NCBI GenBank assembly: GCA_013397115.1
Contig: VWZW01004706.1
Span: forward strand, 166,661 to 230,660
Direction of reading: 5' to 3'
DNA length: 64,000 nucleotides
From: Edolisoma coerulescens
Lineage: Eukaryota > Chordata > Aves > Passeriformes > Campephagidae
Shown here: positions 50,401 to 63,031 of the stretch, piece after piece
How positions within the stretch are numbered: position 1 is the first letter of the stretch
Layout of the letters: every line of letters starts with the position of its first letter
Notes under the pieces: generated by a model
What the model was told of the DNA's origin: nothing
Seen by the model: only the letters and a program-made list of their open reading frames with translations
Database searches by the model: none
Program-made: the position numbers and the translations under genes

Positions 50401-53400
50401 GTGTTTTTCTCAGTTTCATCATGGACAAATCCTTTAATGAGAAGTCATTTTTGAAAACAGACATTCAAGATGAAAATTTTCTTATGACTCCCTCCTAACA
50501 CAGAAGAGTACAAAAGTCACTGTACTTCCAACAAAGAACTTAGGAGACTCCTATGTACTGTATATAAATTTACTTTGGTCACAGATTTTAGACAAGTACA
50601 AGAATACAAATGCCTCTTCCTGAAAGCTCAAAGACTTGGTAAAAAACCACTATGATTATTATAGCATATTAAAAAAGTGAAAAATCATTTCCCTACTTCA
50701 ACAGTTCAACAGCCATCAATTCAGCAGCCATTGGTTCCTTCTTTTGCAAGGCCTTCTTTGAAAAGAACACAAAACAGAGGGTTCTAAGAATTTCCTGTGT
50801 GTAGCCCTCTCATGTTGCCAGCAATTACATTATGTTATCAATTTCATAAACTGCTGAAAATTCTCCTCATCACTAGCTAGGCCCGTGCTTTGGGGCTGTT
50901 TCAGACCCTTGTGCCTTTGGTTCTTAGAAACTCTTAACTCTCAGCACACTTACTCAAAACTACAATTTATTTGCATCATGGATGTCTCTTAGTGTAAATA
51001 ATTTCCCTAAGTTGTCTCATGCTTATGCACCACTTCCTTGTCTCCAAAAACAATTTATGGAGAGCAGCCACATTCCTTATTAGCTTTAACACAGCTGAGT
51101 TAAGAGAAACTCATCATTCCTAGTCTTCTTCATTCCCTGATCGCTTCAGCACTTTTTTTCTCTGCAACTATTCCAATGTTTTGCTTTGTTCTTTAATGAG
51201 GGAAGAACAACAAAAGTAGATGCCATATGAAGAAGCTATGCCTGAAGTTCTTCTGAATGCCCTTGGAAACAAAAGTTGCCTGACTTCTGAATGATATTAT
51301 TAAAAGAAGAAACAAAATTTTTACATATTATCAGCTATCTGAAGAATACAGTGCTTCCATTTGTTTCAGGATTCAGACACTTGCTTCTTTCCCTCTGTAA
51401 AATAACTGATTTATCTTTTAAAATTTGGATTTGGTGGTAGTGTTTTTGTTGGCTTTTTGCTTTGGTTTTCTTGGGGGGTTTTCTTGCTATGCATTACAGA
51501 TATAATTGTATGTCAAGCACTCATATACATATTTCATTTAACAATCTTTCCAATCAAGTATGATACTGAAGCTTGAATAAATTGTCAAAGCCTGAAAAAA
51601 GTTCAGATTAAGAAATATTTTCACCTAGCACAGGATTTATCTAGAATTAATTAAGTACCTCCTATCCCTTTGCCCCTCACCCCTGCTTTACTTTTCACCT
51701 CTCTTTACCAAGCTTGGGAAAGGGTATAGATACAAGAGTCTGAAAAAAAAAAAAAAAAAGCAGCACTATTTTTTCCCCATAAAAGTGAGTGACCAGCACT
51801 ACTTGACCCATATTGCCCTGTAAAAAGAGGGACAGTATTTCAGATCAACAATTAACCTGTCCCTGCCAATAAGGGTCCCAATTATGCATAAATCAATTCA
51901 TTTAACAATCTATTTCAGCCTGATCATCATTTATTTTAAGAGAGAGACAAGGCTTAGATGCCAAGACTAGAGAAGGAACACTGCAATGTAGGGTCACAGA
52001 ATGATCAGGTTGGGAGGCCCCGCAGGAGGTCTCTCGCCCAGCCTCCTGCTCAAGGCAGGCTAAGCTGTGAGATCAGACCAGGTTGCTCTGAGCTTTATTC
52101 AGTTAGTTCCTGATCACATCCAAGGATGGAAACTGCATCAGCTCTACGGCCAAACTGTTCCCTTGCTTTGCTGTCCTCATGGCAGGCTCTTCTGTCCCTC
52201 TGAAGCAGTCATCTCCAGCCACTCCTCACAGGGCAAGTCCTCCAGCCTCCCAGATTATATGATCCTCACCTGAATTTCATCCAGTTTATCAGTATCTTCT
52301 TTGTACTGGAGGCCTCACTGGATGCAGTATCCCAGATGGTCTAATGAGTGCTGCATGAAAAGGGATAGTGGCTTTCCTCAACCTGCTGACTGCTCTTGTT
52401 AAAACAGCTGATCCCAAACACCTGCTCCAGTATTTTTGTGCAGAAGCATACAACTAATCTATAACTGCACTGCCACTTTAAGACCTGCCCAAATCTCTAG
52501 GATGAGGCAGTCAGCACTGGAATGGTGATCTAGGAGGTACTGCTCATCAATCCAAAGTACCTTTAGAACTTCCTGTGCTGTGTTTCAAAGAATTTAAAAG
52601 TCCAAGACGAGCCCTATTATTCCAGCAGTAGATTGGAAGAGGTGTCTCATCACCTTGACCACTATAATCTACTACTGGAATACTACTGCAACCTGCACAG
52701 GTTCACTGCCTCTTCCTGTCACACCATCTCCAAAGTTAAACATTTAATTCCAAACACATTTAAAGTAATTCGTAATATTAGAGACTTGCACTTTCAATTA
52801 TACCAAGATCAAAATGAGAGAAATCTAGTGTAGAAAGCATCAACTCTTTACACAGTGAAGGCAGACAATCCAAAGAAATCTGATACCACAAATGCCCATC
52901 TAAATCCATCTGTGTACTTACCTTGGAAATTTCCCTTTTCAAAGAGAGACTTTACCCTACATATTGAGCTACATGCTAAAGACTTAACTCCACTGTAATA
53001 AAAGTTCTTAGTCATTCTTGACACAGATCCTTCAAGTAAATGTCCAGGCTTCTCACAGTAGAAGCCAATTCTGGCTACCTGCTTGCCTACTATTAATTTT
53101 GCAAAACACTACTACCTGGAAGGGCTCCCATGATATCAAAAATACTCAACTTCAAGATAACATCACTAAGGAACATGCTATTTCTAGCAGGATTTAGCTT
53201 ATCCTGCTAAACAGCCTAGGTTTTTCGAAGGAAAATAAAAAAGCCTCACACTGACATACAACTTCTCTAAAAAATCACACAAAGATGACACAAGAGCAAC
53301 TAATTTATGCTAATTAGTATGAGTATTTTCCAAGATTTCTCAAACATTTCTTGCTCTTTACTGTCCACTTAATACTATCCATATCTGATCTCTCAGCTGC

Positions 53401-56400
53401 AAAATTAAAGAAGTCTCACTAACTAGAAGGCTCTGTAACAGTGCAACACAGAGTAAACGCAGGGCTATGTAATCACACATGTTAAAGAGGAGAATGCCCT
53501 ACTGAAATTAAAATCATGCCCTACTGAAATTAAAATCATCCTGTAAGACAACATATGCTTCATGGTAAACCTCAAAACCAGGGTAAAACACACTCTGGAT
53601 GAAGTTTTAAACATTCCTCCAAGCTTCATATGGGACAGAAGCAAAAATATAAAAATATGGAGCTCTACAGCAATGTGGCAGCAAAAATGTAATAACTATT
53701 TCTCATCAGAGATGTATTGATTACCAAGGCATCATTAGAAAACACTAACTTCAGACTAGTTCCTCACAACTTTCCATAAGATCAAATTAATAAAAGTAGA
53801 CAGAGTCTCTTTCCACATGGCACTTTTCATTGCAATTTTAAGTATTCAGGTAATCAGATATCAAGAAGTAAGAAGGCAAGATTAAGAACTTTAGAATTTA
53901 ATACAGATTTTATATGGAAGTTTTATATATTATTTTAAAGTTAGATATTAGTTACCCAATCACATTTCACAGGAGAAAGCTGACAAGATGACCTTAATAT
54001 TTTTCCTTGCAGATGATCACCAGTAGCTATTTGAACTTATTTCTGATCATCTGTTTCAAAGCTCTTACCTTCCAAAACAGAATACTACAGTGTCGACAGA
54101 AATGCAAGGTGTCCCCGTACTGTTCCTTTATTGGGTAATATTTCTGAAGTGCAAAGTACATCAGCTTCCAGTCAATGTGACCTTTCTCTGATGGAATCAA
54201 ATGCCTACAAAACTAGACATAAAATTAATATCTTCCTTTAAAATTGTTGTAGTCAATTCAGGCAAAGGACAGGGGAAGGTGGGGGAAAAGTAGTTAAACT
54301 GAAGTTTTGTGACCAGAATTCTTTGAAGTCAATATTCTGACATCATACATCTCCGCAAAGCAGTGAGAGAGATCTGGCCACAAAAAAGATGGAAGGCAAA
54401 GACTGAAAATAGGAGAGTGCATATTTGCCAAGAAAAACTAGGCCATACACAGCTGATCTAATTCTACTGTCTCGAAATTATTCTAATTATAGTCAAGAAG
54501 CATTTAACAAAACAGTATTTAGAGCCTGTAAGCAATTAATTTTATCCTTTAAAAAAACCCAAACCACTGAGGAATGAGATTTAAAAACATGATTGTGCAT
54601 TATGGATAGTGGTTTTCTGTTAAAGCATTATGGATTTAAATAAAGCTCTTTCTTTAATTTTAAAACCATATATATGATTATTTTTCACATTTGATTGTGA
54701 TCTTTCTAGAAGGATAGCAATGATTAGTGATTGATGTACTTCTTGATGTGCATGTAAAGATTAGCTGATGCACAACAGCTATTTCTCCCCAGCTTGAGAG
54801 ACAGCCAAGGTTTATCAAGTACGTATTTATAAAAGACTTCTGTTCCACTCAGTGTGGATTAATGCTAATACATTGAGGGCTTTCTTCATTCAGAAGACAA
54901 TTCCTGGATGGGGAGAGAATAGCACTGCCTTTCTGATTTCAGCTACACTTCACTTTGTTTCATAATGGCTCTTATTTTTTCCAACAGTGCTTTTCAAATA
55001 TCAATTATGTTTTCATGGTTGTTCCAATGGTTCAACAAATATACTTCAGAGGACAGAAAAAAAAACAACCTATCGTGATTCTGTGGCTTATTAAGACAGT
55101 ACACTTTTCAAGAGAGGAAGCAGAATTTGATATGGCAATATAAATAAAATCATTAGATTTCTATCATTAATAACTTAGTAAGAAATCTAATGTGAACATT
55201 CAGGAACACACTGGAAACACTGTGTACAAGAGTACTTTATGTGGCATAGGGATAGCTAATTTCACTGAAATCCTTAAGGATCTTTTCCCCTGCATTATCC
55301 TAGTATAAGAAGATCCTCTCTAACCAGTTTTGTCACTGTTCAATAGAGCTTACCCCATCTACCCTCAAAATCCACTCAACTGCTGCATAAGCTTAAATTT
55401 GTTATCCTTGTAACTTCACCTTGAATTCTTCTGGGCTGCTTCTGAAGATGGGTTTTCAGTTTGCTTTTGTCTGTCTAGTTTTTCCACATTACTTCTAAAA
55501 CCTTTCATCTCACAAAAAAAAAAAAAAAAAGTCTTATTTGGGTCAACTGTGCATGAGTTAATTGATCTTCAGTTCTGTCTTATCCATTACAACAATACTT
55601 AACCTGGTAGTCACCAAGCAACTTCAACCTGTCAGATTTAAAAATGGGCACTTTTGCTTCCTCCAGTACAGAATGTACTAGATTTCAAAAGTTCTTCCTC
55701 CAGCTCTCATGAGGTAACTTCTACTTTCTTCGGTTTATTTTCACCTAGTCTGATTTTTCCCAGCATTAATTAATGTCAGAAAACAAAGACAGTTCTGGAG
55801 TCATTCCTAGATTAATGCTCTTTATGAGGAAGTGACAGGAAAGCACTTTTTCTCTTTTTGCTATTAATTTCAAAGCATTTCTTCCAGTCTTCTTAGCAAA
55901 AATTCAGTTTAGCTTCTCCAGAATTTTCATGTAGATTAAAAGTTTGAGCAACCTGTCTGCCTACGTTAGCAAGCTCAACTTTAGAGGAACACTTTAGAGG
56001 TATCCCCTACAACACTGCTTAGGCAGTTTTTTAAAAAGCCCATCTTGCAATAGACATTTTTTAAAATAATGTAAAGAAACAGCCCAGTAGTTATCTTAAA
56101 CGCACAGACATACTGAATGCAATATTTAGGAGGAATCAAGCCCCAAATACAGAGAAAACTCATGATTACTGCACAATGATACACTTTTATCTCAAAAAGG
56201 GCAAGTTCATGCTCCATTATTAGTATATGATATCAAAAAGACTACATTTATACAAATAACAGAGTTTATTACCTGCTTTTCTGCAAAATGGTACTGGCAG
56301 AGTTTTTTCCACAACTGTCTGTCTTCACTAAGCATGTACAAAGTTGGGGTCACTTGACCCAGAGTAATAATGTCCCAGCCATCAGAGAACCTGTATAAGA

Positions 56401-59400
56401 TGTTATTCAGCATATGGAGAGGGAGATCGCTAAGCGTAAGTCCATTGTTGACTTGCTGGAAATAAGAGTTGAAGACTTTTAGCTACAAAAACATGACAGT
56501 ATAAAGTACAAATAAAATTCTTTACTTTAAAGGTATCTTAGGTCTTAGTTTTTTCAAATCATTGAGTAAAATCTATGGTTAATTCTTGCCTACGATTATT
56601 CTCTAACTGCTGTTGAAAATTTAAATGACTAATGGTACAGAAGGAGCAACAGACTGTAAACTTTAAAACTCATAGCCTTCTTACTGTTAAAATAAACCTA
56701 TTTTAATTCATTATTTAAATTTCAAATAATTTTTGAAACACTTCTCTCAAAATAATATTATGCAGTCTTGAAAACTATAATATAGTCATTTCCATCTTTA
56801 GTGTGCTAAACCTTTAACTATAATAAAGGTATGAACCAATTATTTCTAACTTGTTGGATCACTACAGTTTCTCAATTTTTACTAAGAAACAAAACACATG
56901 TTGACTTGCCTAAGACAACTAGAGCACAGAATAGAATACAGAATATAGGACTGAAGGTCAGAGATACAAAATGAAAGCATTATGGAAGTCAGAGGCAGAA
57001 GTGAGCTGGATAATTTCTGAACTCTGGAGACAGCTCCCCCTCATATATAAATGAGAAGATCTGCAGAGGTGACAGATAAGAGCACTGAGAAAGTTTTCAT
57101 TACGACGATACACCTCTGTGAACTGTAGTGGGGTAAGACACACCACAGCTCCCGCATGACGAGAGCTGGAGCCCACAGTGCCAGGTGGCAGAGGCCCAGG
57201 AGGCAGTGCCCAGCTGGCAGTGAGGGAGCGTGGGCAGGGCCGGCCCCAGCGAGCAGAGCTGTCCCAAGGCGGTGGCAGCACAGCAGCCCTGCACCCGCGG
57301 GCTCGCCCTTCTGTTCCTGTCCCAGCCATCCCCCTCACTTATAGACCAGACTTTCCATGGAGTCATCTGGCACTGCTGGGGCCGTGCCTCTGCTGAGGAA
57401 TGAATGTGAGCACTACAGATGCAACATTTCTCATGGGCTACTTCAGCCAACGTAAAACAGCTCCGAGGGAGGTGTCACGCTGGAGGGAAGAAGCACAGCA
57501 GTAACTGCACTGTCCCAGAAGTGTCTGTGCTGTGGTTGCCTGGCCCGTGAACACTGCTGAGACCAGGTTCCTCATTTCTCCTTTCTATTCCAAAAGTAGC
57601 TCCTTTATTCAGATAACCAGCTCACACAGAAAGGACGATTTCATAGCTGAAAGCCAATAGACAAAACACTTGTATGACCTTACAGTGAGCAATATCTTAT
57701 AGCATTTCTTCCAGGAGTAACCAAGTCAGATCTAAAAAAAATTGCCTCCTTATCACCAGGAGTTTCCACTATAAAACCCTGGAGCAGTGGATACCACATG
57801 CTTTGAACACAGTCACATGAGAAGAATCCAGATGCTGAAGTCATTATCCTTTTTTTTTTTTCCACAAAAGCAACTGTTCTAATAATAATCTGTGCTAATA
57901 TAATCTGAATAAATCTGTAACATTGCTACTTGAATAATTTTTTTCTTTCTGTTTTCTTGATACATGTCCAAAATGCCTTTTAGATTTTTATTTCTTCATT
58001 TGTAGAAAATGTATTTTGGAATTAAAAATTTGGGCTTTTTTCCCCATGTCTATCTGACAATCCAGAGACAGTTTTTTTAAAACTTATTTGAGTGGGAAAA
58101 TAAATTCTATATCTACTACAAACCAGCAGTACATAGCAGTTTTCATTAGCAAAAAGCTATTAAAACATTAGAAAATTAAGTTGATGCCAATTAATTAATT
58201 TCACATTATTCTTTAAAAACCAAAACAAGTAAAACTGTTTAAAATGTATTTGAAACTTGGTTCACTTACAAATCCTCAATCAATATTCAACATAATTCCC
58301 CTCCTCCAAATATTATTTAATATGATTTAATAATATACCTTGTTCATCTGAAGATTTTTTAATTGTTGTTGCCACAGAAGGATAGTTTCCAATCGGCAAA
58401 TCCAAATATTGATGTTGCCTACCAACACAGATTTTCCTACTCCCCTAATCAGTATACAGAGAGTAGAACTCAGATCCTGTAGAAGATCTTTGATCAGTCG
58501 TGGATTATATTGGTCTTCCATAACTGGAAAACAAAACAAACCAAATACAATTTTGGTTGACAGAGTTAACCAAGCTAATCAGCACTTTTTTTAGATGAAC
58601 TAATTACAACTCAATTGTTTGTGTACAAATAGCTGCCCTAATTCCCACCGTGACATTCATTGGTACTGTTCCTAACATGCAAGATCAATAATTAACAATT
58701 TCACAGGCAAATTTGATGCAACATTTCAAGCTATGCATTTATAAACTTAATGCTAAACAGCTAGTTATAAATCCAATTTCTTCAGTTCAAAGCAGACAGT
58801 ATAACATCCCTATTTAGTGTGGTTACCAGAAAAAAAAGAAAAACCAATATAATGTAATGTCTTTTTCTTAAAATAATCAAAACAGATAAGTATTTTGAGT
58901 CTCAGTACATCATGCAAACTTAAACCAAAACATTTTATTAACATAAAAACTTCTGCATTTTGTGAAGAGTACAATTTAACAGTAACCAATAGTTTCTGAA
59001 TAGAATCTAAATGTCACTTAATTTCACCAACCTGCTTCAAGAAATATTATTCAATAACTAAGAAAAAACAACTTATTGCAATCATGGGACGGGAAGTATG
59101 AAACCTTGCACTAATTAAGTATGCTACTGCTATGTCTTACAATGTAAAAATGGTAATAAAACTAACAAAAAAAAAGGTCAATTGATAGCTTAGTTACAGC
59201 AATTAAATCTGAACAGTCAGATTACAAATCCTTGGGTCTTACCCTTCTGCACAATTTTGTCCAAAATGTTAAAGTAGTTCTTCTGTGCTGCACCACTCAG
59301 TGAAGTTAACTGGGATTTTGCAATTAACTGCAAAAGCTATGACAAAAAATTAAAAGTCAGAAGAATGAAAGAAGTAAAGGATGGTTTTAAATGCACACTT

Positions 59401-62400
59401 AGTGCATACACTCACCTATAACAGCCTGCATTGGCATTTTGTAAAAATATAACTACAGAGTTCAGAAGACAAAGTAAGACACGTGGAAAGCTTTAGGCAT
59501 TCCCACTGGCATCCCGTAACAATTCCTGAAGGATGTACATTTTCAAAATACTGTACAAATACTGGTGCTTATGTCTGACAAAGCACATGACACACAGACT
59601 TTATGAGCTGTAGTGAAACAACAGAGAGAGTCTGTTTTGGGAGCTCACAAATACAAATGTCAACTTGGATGTGCCTGGGTTCTGAAGTCCCTGGCAGATC
59701 TGGTGGCCAGGAACATCACTCTGAACTGATACCAGCTACCAGAATTACAGCTTCTGAGTCAAAGTATCATACTGGTCAAACTGAAGTGTGATGGATTTAG
59801 TGCACTACTTTCTACTCATGGAGAGGAAATACCCTATTTTGCCTAAACTAGGGAAAAAAAAATTCCTCTATTACTCCTACATTCAGGTCCCTGGTAGAAT
59901 AAACCACAGTGATCTAGTAGTGAGCAGTGTACAAACCATATCAGTAACTTTCCTTCAACTATTATAGTAAGAATCTCCTAGCTGTCCACACATCTGTCTC
60001 TGGAACCACTGTGAGCAAAAAAGTGGCAAGAACAGCAGGAATGGTTTAGGGCAAAATAACCACAACAGCTTAAGTTCTTGCTGCACATGAATGCCAAGCT
60101 ATAGCTACTAGATGCAGCCCTTGCTCCATTCTGGCACATTTGCTTTTAAATTTTACATTCACATTTGTAGCTGATAAGAACCATTAGCTCTTCAACAAAA
60201 AATGGTCTCTTATTAAGAGAGACTTTGATGTTGTGACTCTATTACAATGTTTAGAGGTGTGGCAGTGAGCTTTGCAATTGCACTTTACATGAGTTCAGAA
60301 CAAGTGTTCTCAACCCACTGGGAAGGGAAAGCAGGGAGCAGAAAACACCATTCCCTACAGAGTGCTCCCACCACTGACCTGCAGAGTGCTCCTGTGTAGG
60401 GAGGCGTCAAGTGTTGGCACAGAGGATGAAAGAGACTAAGCTTGCCAAAAATGATATTGTAGCTTCATTTCTAAAACACCAATTTGACACTTCACTCAAC
60501 GTTAATTTTCCTTGGGAGGAAGAAAGAATACACCTGTTCTGTCCCTGATTTAATAATGTTCCTTCTGGCTTCTGTGCACGATCTCTGACAAAACATTATG
60601 TACTATGAAGGAAAGAAAGAACTGTCCTGATGTATTTAAATACAAACAATCTAGTCTCAAAAACTGTATAAACAGGTATCAGGATTTTTTGTTGGCTTTT
60701 TCAAAGCCTATTAGCTTGATTAAAAATTTAGAACACACCTAGAGGTCTCTGGCAGTCTGCCAGTTCAAGCAGGTAAGTACATTTCTCTTGATTAATTTAA
60801 AAAAAAAAATCAGTTATGTTGCCTAGTCTAAAGATCAAATCAAAAGACAAATTCCACCGGACTGATTTTAATGCAGATTCCAATTTCAGTGAAAGTTAAT
60901 ATGCAAGGATTAAGACAATTTTAGCAAAAGCAAGGTAGGAGGACTACAAGGATCTGACATACTGATACAAGCAGAGCCATGGCTTATGTTGTCTACTAGA
61001 GATTATAACTTTGAATGGATCATCTGTTTACTCAGATGGAAACATTTGGAAAAAAACCACCCATATCAAATTCAATGTATCAGAATTTAACAGCTATGAA
61101 GTTATCAATATACTACAGCACCAACAAATACAAAAAACTAACTGATCCTACCATGTCCCACTCACTGCCCATCCTAAAAGGGTCCTGGACAGACATCTAT
61201 CCTAACTTTTAATAATGAATGGCATATTTTTAGTTAGTTGGAGAATCATCTTCGTGGTCTGGGATCAAAGAAGAGCTAGAGAAGGGCTTGATCTTTAAAA
61301 AAAAGTATTCTTGATTTATACCTTGCTATCAACAAGCAGCCACCACCTCAGGGGAACTGATGCAATGACATAATTAAAGTTTTGTATTTGTAAAACAATT
61401 CTACATTTTAAAAATTCCAAATAAATTCTAAAACATTTAAAGGATTTTGAAAGTCTATCAACCATTTTAAATTCACTCAGATTTCTTAGGGTCTACTATT
61501 AGCAGAATAATGGTTTGGATTGCAAAGCCAAATTTCTGAATTTTAAAGTAGTGCTCCTTCCTCAATGATCTTAAGCCTGTCTGACTAAACCAGCATTTTA
61601 CATTCCTTGGTGAACAGAAGAAAAACTGGTCAATGTGCTTATGCTGGACTTTGCACTTTGACTTGATCAACTGTTACAAGCAACCCAGTTTAGGCACTGC
61701 AGCATCTAAAACAAATACAAAATTCTAGACCTGCATTCCTTTTACCTGCTTGCTGTTCAAGCGAGGCATCCAAGGTTGACAACATTTATAACAAATCACC
61801 TCTTTTAGGTGCTTTGGTTTTTTTCTTCCTACTGTTCAAGGCTGAAAAGTCTTGGGAAAGATAAAGGCTCTTGATTCTTCTCCCGAAACAGCATTAAAAA
61901 GTAATGTTCTAAACCACAACACATACACATACCAAAAAAACCCCAACCGTTGCAACGGGAACAAGCCAGGCAAGTACTCTAGCCACTAGCCTGGAAGCGA
62001 ATCCTTTTTGCTTTGTTTCCACATCTCTTGTTTTTCTGAAAGTACAATACATTGCCTCAGCTTCACAGGGATGGATAGAATGTGTTTTCTCTCCAAATAC
62101 TCCACAGCTTAGTGGTAAGGGTGTTCTCCTGGTATGTTTATTTAATTTTTATTTGTGTCTTTTCAAGTTCTGGATGCATTCCAAGAAATACAATACTTGT
62201 GAACAGCCTCACCACTGAACTGAACTCTAGTCCTGATATGACTCACATTTTGAGCTTCTCTAGGAGTTGGAACAAGCACTTTACTACATCAAGTTAGATA
62301 ATAAAATAAACCTGGGGCTAGAAAGAGATCAGTATCCCCAGAACAGGCATTTCCAAATGGGCAGCTGGTTAGGCATTGAGGTAATTAAGGCTGGAGTATC

Positions 62401-63031
62401 AAGTTTTAAGGGATGTTAAAGATAAATGCATAGATATCTTGTCCTTGATAAAAAAATTGTGCAATGAATCACAGGACTGTGAAGAAGTTGCAGAAGATAC
62501 AGGAATAGCAAAATATTTCCACATCAAGTATTCTTCTGGAAATGGTTATTTTAAGCATATTTAAGATGTAGCAAATACTTAAGATGCACAACACTTTGCT
62601 ATTTTTGGTTGTCTAGAAATTGTTTTACCTTTAAAGAGAGTTCATTACCCAGACTAAACAACAACTGAAACTACAATCAATGTTTCCCTTTAAATACACA
62701 GCACACTGGCCATCACCATCCCCCTCTGGCTATAGGCTTTCAGACAGCCATATAATGAGTTTTCACCAAAGAAAATATACTCAGTTTAAAGTTGCTTCTT
62801 GCATTATAAATTACATATGAAGAGGATATTTACACAATTACAAATCATCATCTGTTCAGTGCAAAAATATTCCTTTTGTACACACAGGCAGACCAGGAAA
62901 TGCATTTTTCTAACATACATATAAAATAAAGAGCTTACTTTGACCACGTAATTGAACCTCCTGATGTCCTGAATCGCACTTGAAAAGTCTAAGCGGTTAA
63001 ATGCTTCTCCCAAGGTGCAATAGCCATGTCT
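47333..63031 (-). CDS. FBXO25: FBXO25, F-box only protein 25, 3' six coding exons (5' end outside window)
   Basis: The - strand coding exons 63031-62939, 59336-59243, 58523-58339, 56455-56273, 54212-54069 and 47422-47333 splice with GT-AG junctions to one frame of about 262 residues ending SPQHFIDLFKF and TGA. The human protein is about 360 residues, so roughly the first 100 are off the right edge. The F-box lies in the 56455-56273 exon (LTLSDLPLHMLNNILYRFSD to WKKLCQYHFAEK). A Cys/His-rich segment follows (FCRHCSILFWK, GHPCTA). The family recruits substrates to SKP1-CUL1 ubiquitin ligases and is paralogous to FBXO32 (atrogin-1). Mammalian FBXO25 is largely nuclear and has been tied to turnover of cardiac transcription factors. 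No frameshift or stop was seen. It faces TDRP tail to tail. Confidence 0.96.
51992..52412 (-). mobile_element. CR1 LINE 3' region, read on - strand
   Basis: The + strand begins with the inverted tail (ggtcacagaatgatcaggttgggaggccc), then a ...cagaccaggttgctctgagctttattcagt... block, ...aaggatggaaactgc..., and further in ...tttgtactggaggcctcactggatgcagta... and ...cctcaacctgctgactgctcttgtt. This is the order of an inverted CR1 3' end of the longer avian type. It is sense relative to FBXO25. The left (3') edge is clear and the right edge is approximate. Confidence 0.82.
53494..53537. repeat. 22-bp perfect tandem duplication
   Basis: atgccctactgaaattaaaa plus tc occurs twice in direct succession (53494-53515 and 53516-53537) with no mismatch, about 530 bp from an FBXO25 exon. 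The absence of divergence suggests a recent event. Confidence 0.9.
54069..54212 (-). CDS. FBXO25: FBXO25 coding exon, Cys/His-rich C-terminal region
   Basis: The acceptor is gtctag, chosen over a nearby tttgtag because only this choice gives FCRHLI in frame. The exon has 48 codons: FCRHLIPSEKGHIDWKLMYF, then ALQKYYPIKEQYGDTLHFCR and HCSILFWK, with donor gtaaga. It is phase 0 at both ends. Confidence 0.95.
54213..56272 (-). other. FBXO25: FBXO25 intron between the F-box exon and the Cys/His exon
   Basis: This 2.1-kb AT-rich intron has a 17-base A run at 55514-55530. No repeat family or gene was recognised. Confidence 0.8.
56273..56455 (-). CDS. FBXO25: FBXO25 coding exon carrying the F-box
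   Basis: The acceptor is atttccag and the donor GTAATA. It has 61 codons from QVNNGLTLSDLPLHMLNNIL to WKKLCQYHFAEKQ. The LP-x-x-x-L-x-x-I pattern and the hydrophobic spacing are those of the SKP1-binding F-box. It is near-identical to the mammalian protein as I know it. Confidence 0.96.
56456..58338 (-). other. FBXO25: FBXO25 intron with internal GC-rich island
   Basis: This 1.9-kb intron is AT-rich at both ends, but about 57140-57420 is strikingly GC-rich with cg dinucleotides (gggccggccccagcg, cacccgcgggctcg). Overlapping open frames on both strands there come from base composition. No LTR or gene was recognised. Confidence 0.75.
58339..58523 (-). CDS. FBXO25: FBXO25 coding exon, NPRLIKDLLQDLSSTL region
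   Basis: The acceptor is ttttccag. The two bases TT complete Val, followed by MEDQYNPRLIKDLLQDLSST, LCILIRGVGKSVLVGNINIW, ICRLETILLWQQQLKNLQMN and K, with donor gtatat. It is 185 nt. The ATG near the exon start is an internal Met, not a gene start. Confidence 0.95.
58524..59242 (-). other. FBXO25: FBXO25 intron (0.7 kb)
   Basis: This is a short AT-rich intron with nothing recognised inside. Confidence 0.8.
59243..59336 (-). CDS. FBXO25: FBXO25 coding exon, LLQLIAKSQLTSLSG region
   Basis: The acceptor is tcatag. The exon reads LLQLIAKSQLTSLSG, then AAQKNYFNILDKIVQK plus one base of a Val codon, and the donor is gtaaga. It is 94 nt and ends in phase 1. Confidence 0.95.
59337..62938 (-). other. 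FBXO25: FBXO25 intron (3.6 kb)
   Basis: This is an AT-rich intron. Short open frames are present but none has recognisable protein similarity. No repeat family was recognised. Confidence 0.8.
62939..63031 (-). CDS. FBXO25: FBXO25 coding exon, RHGYCTLGEAFNRLDFSSAI region
   Basis: The acceptor is ttctcag and the donor AAA|GTAAGC. It has 31 codons, phase 0 at both ends, and ends RRFNYVVK. This is the most 5' FBXO25 exon in the window. No earlier exon is visible between 63032 and 64000. Confidence 0.95.

Larger units (their letters stand above)
47423..54068 (-). other. FBXO25: FBXO25 last intron (6.6 kb)
   Basis: This intron contains a CR1 copy at about 51992-52412, a 17-base A run at 51743-51759 and a 22-bp tandem duplication at 53494-53537. 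A - strand open frame at 48449-48835 with a hydrophobic stretch was judged to be chance. Nothing else was recognised. Confidence 0.8.

Noticed and set aside
57100..57600. The GC-rich intronic island was considered as a solo LTR.
   Set aside because: No TG...CA termini, target-site duplication, or polyadenylation signal in the expected place could be identified.
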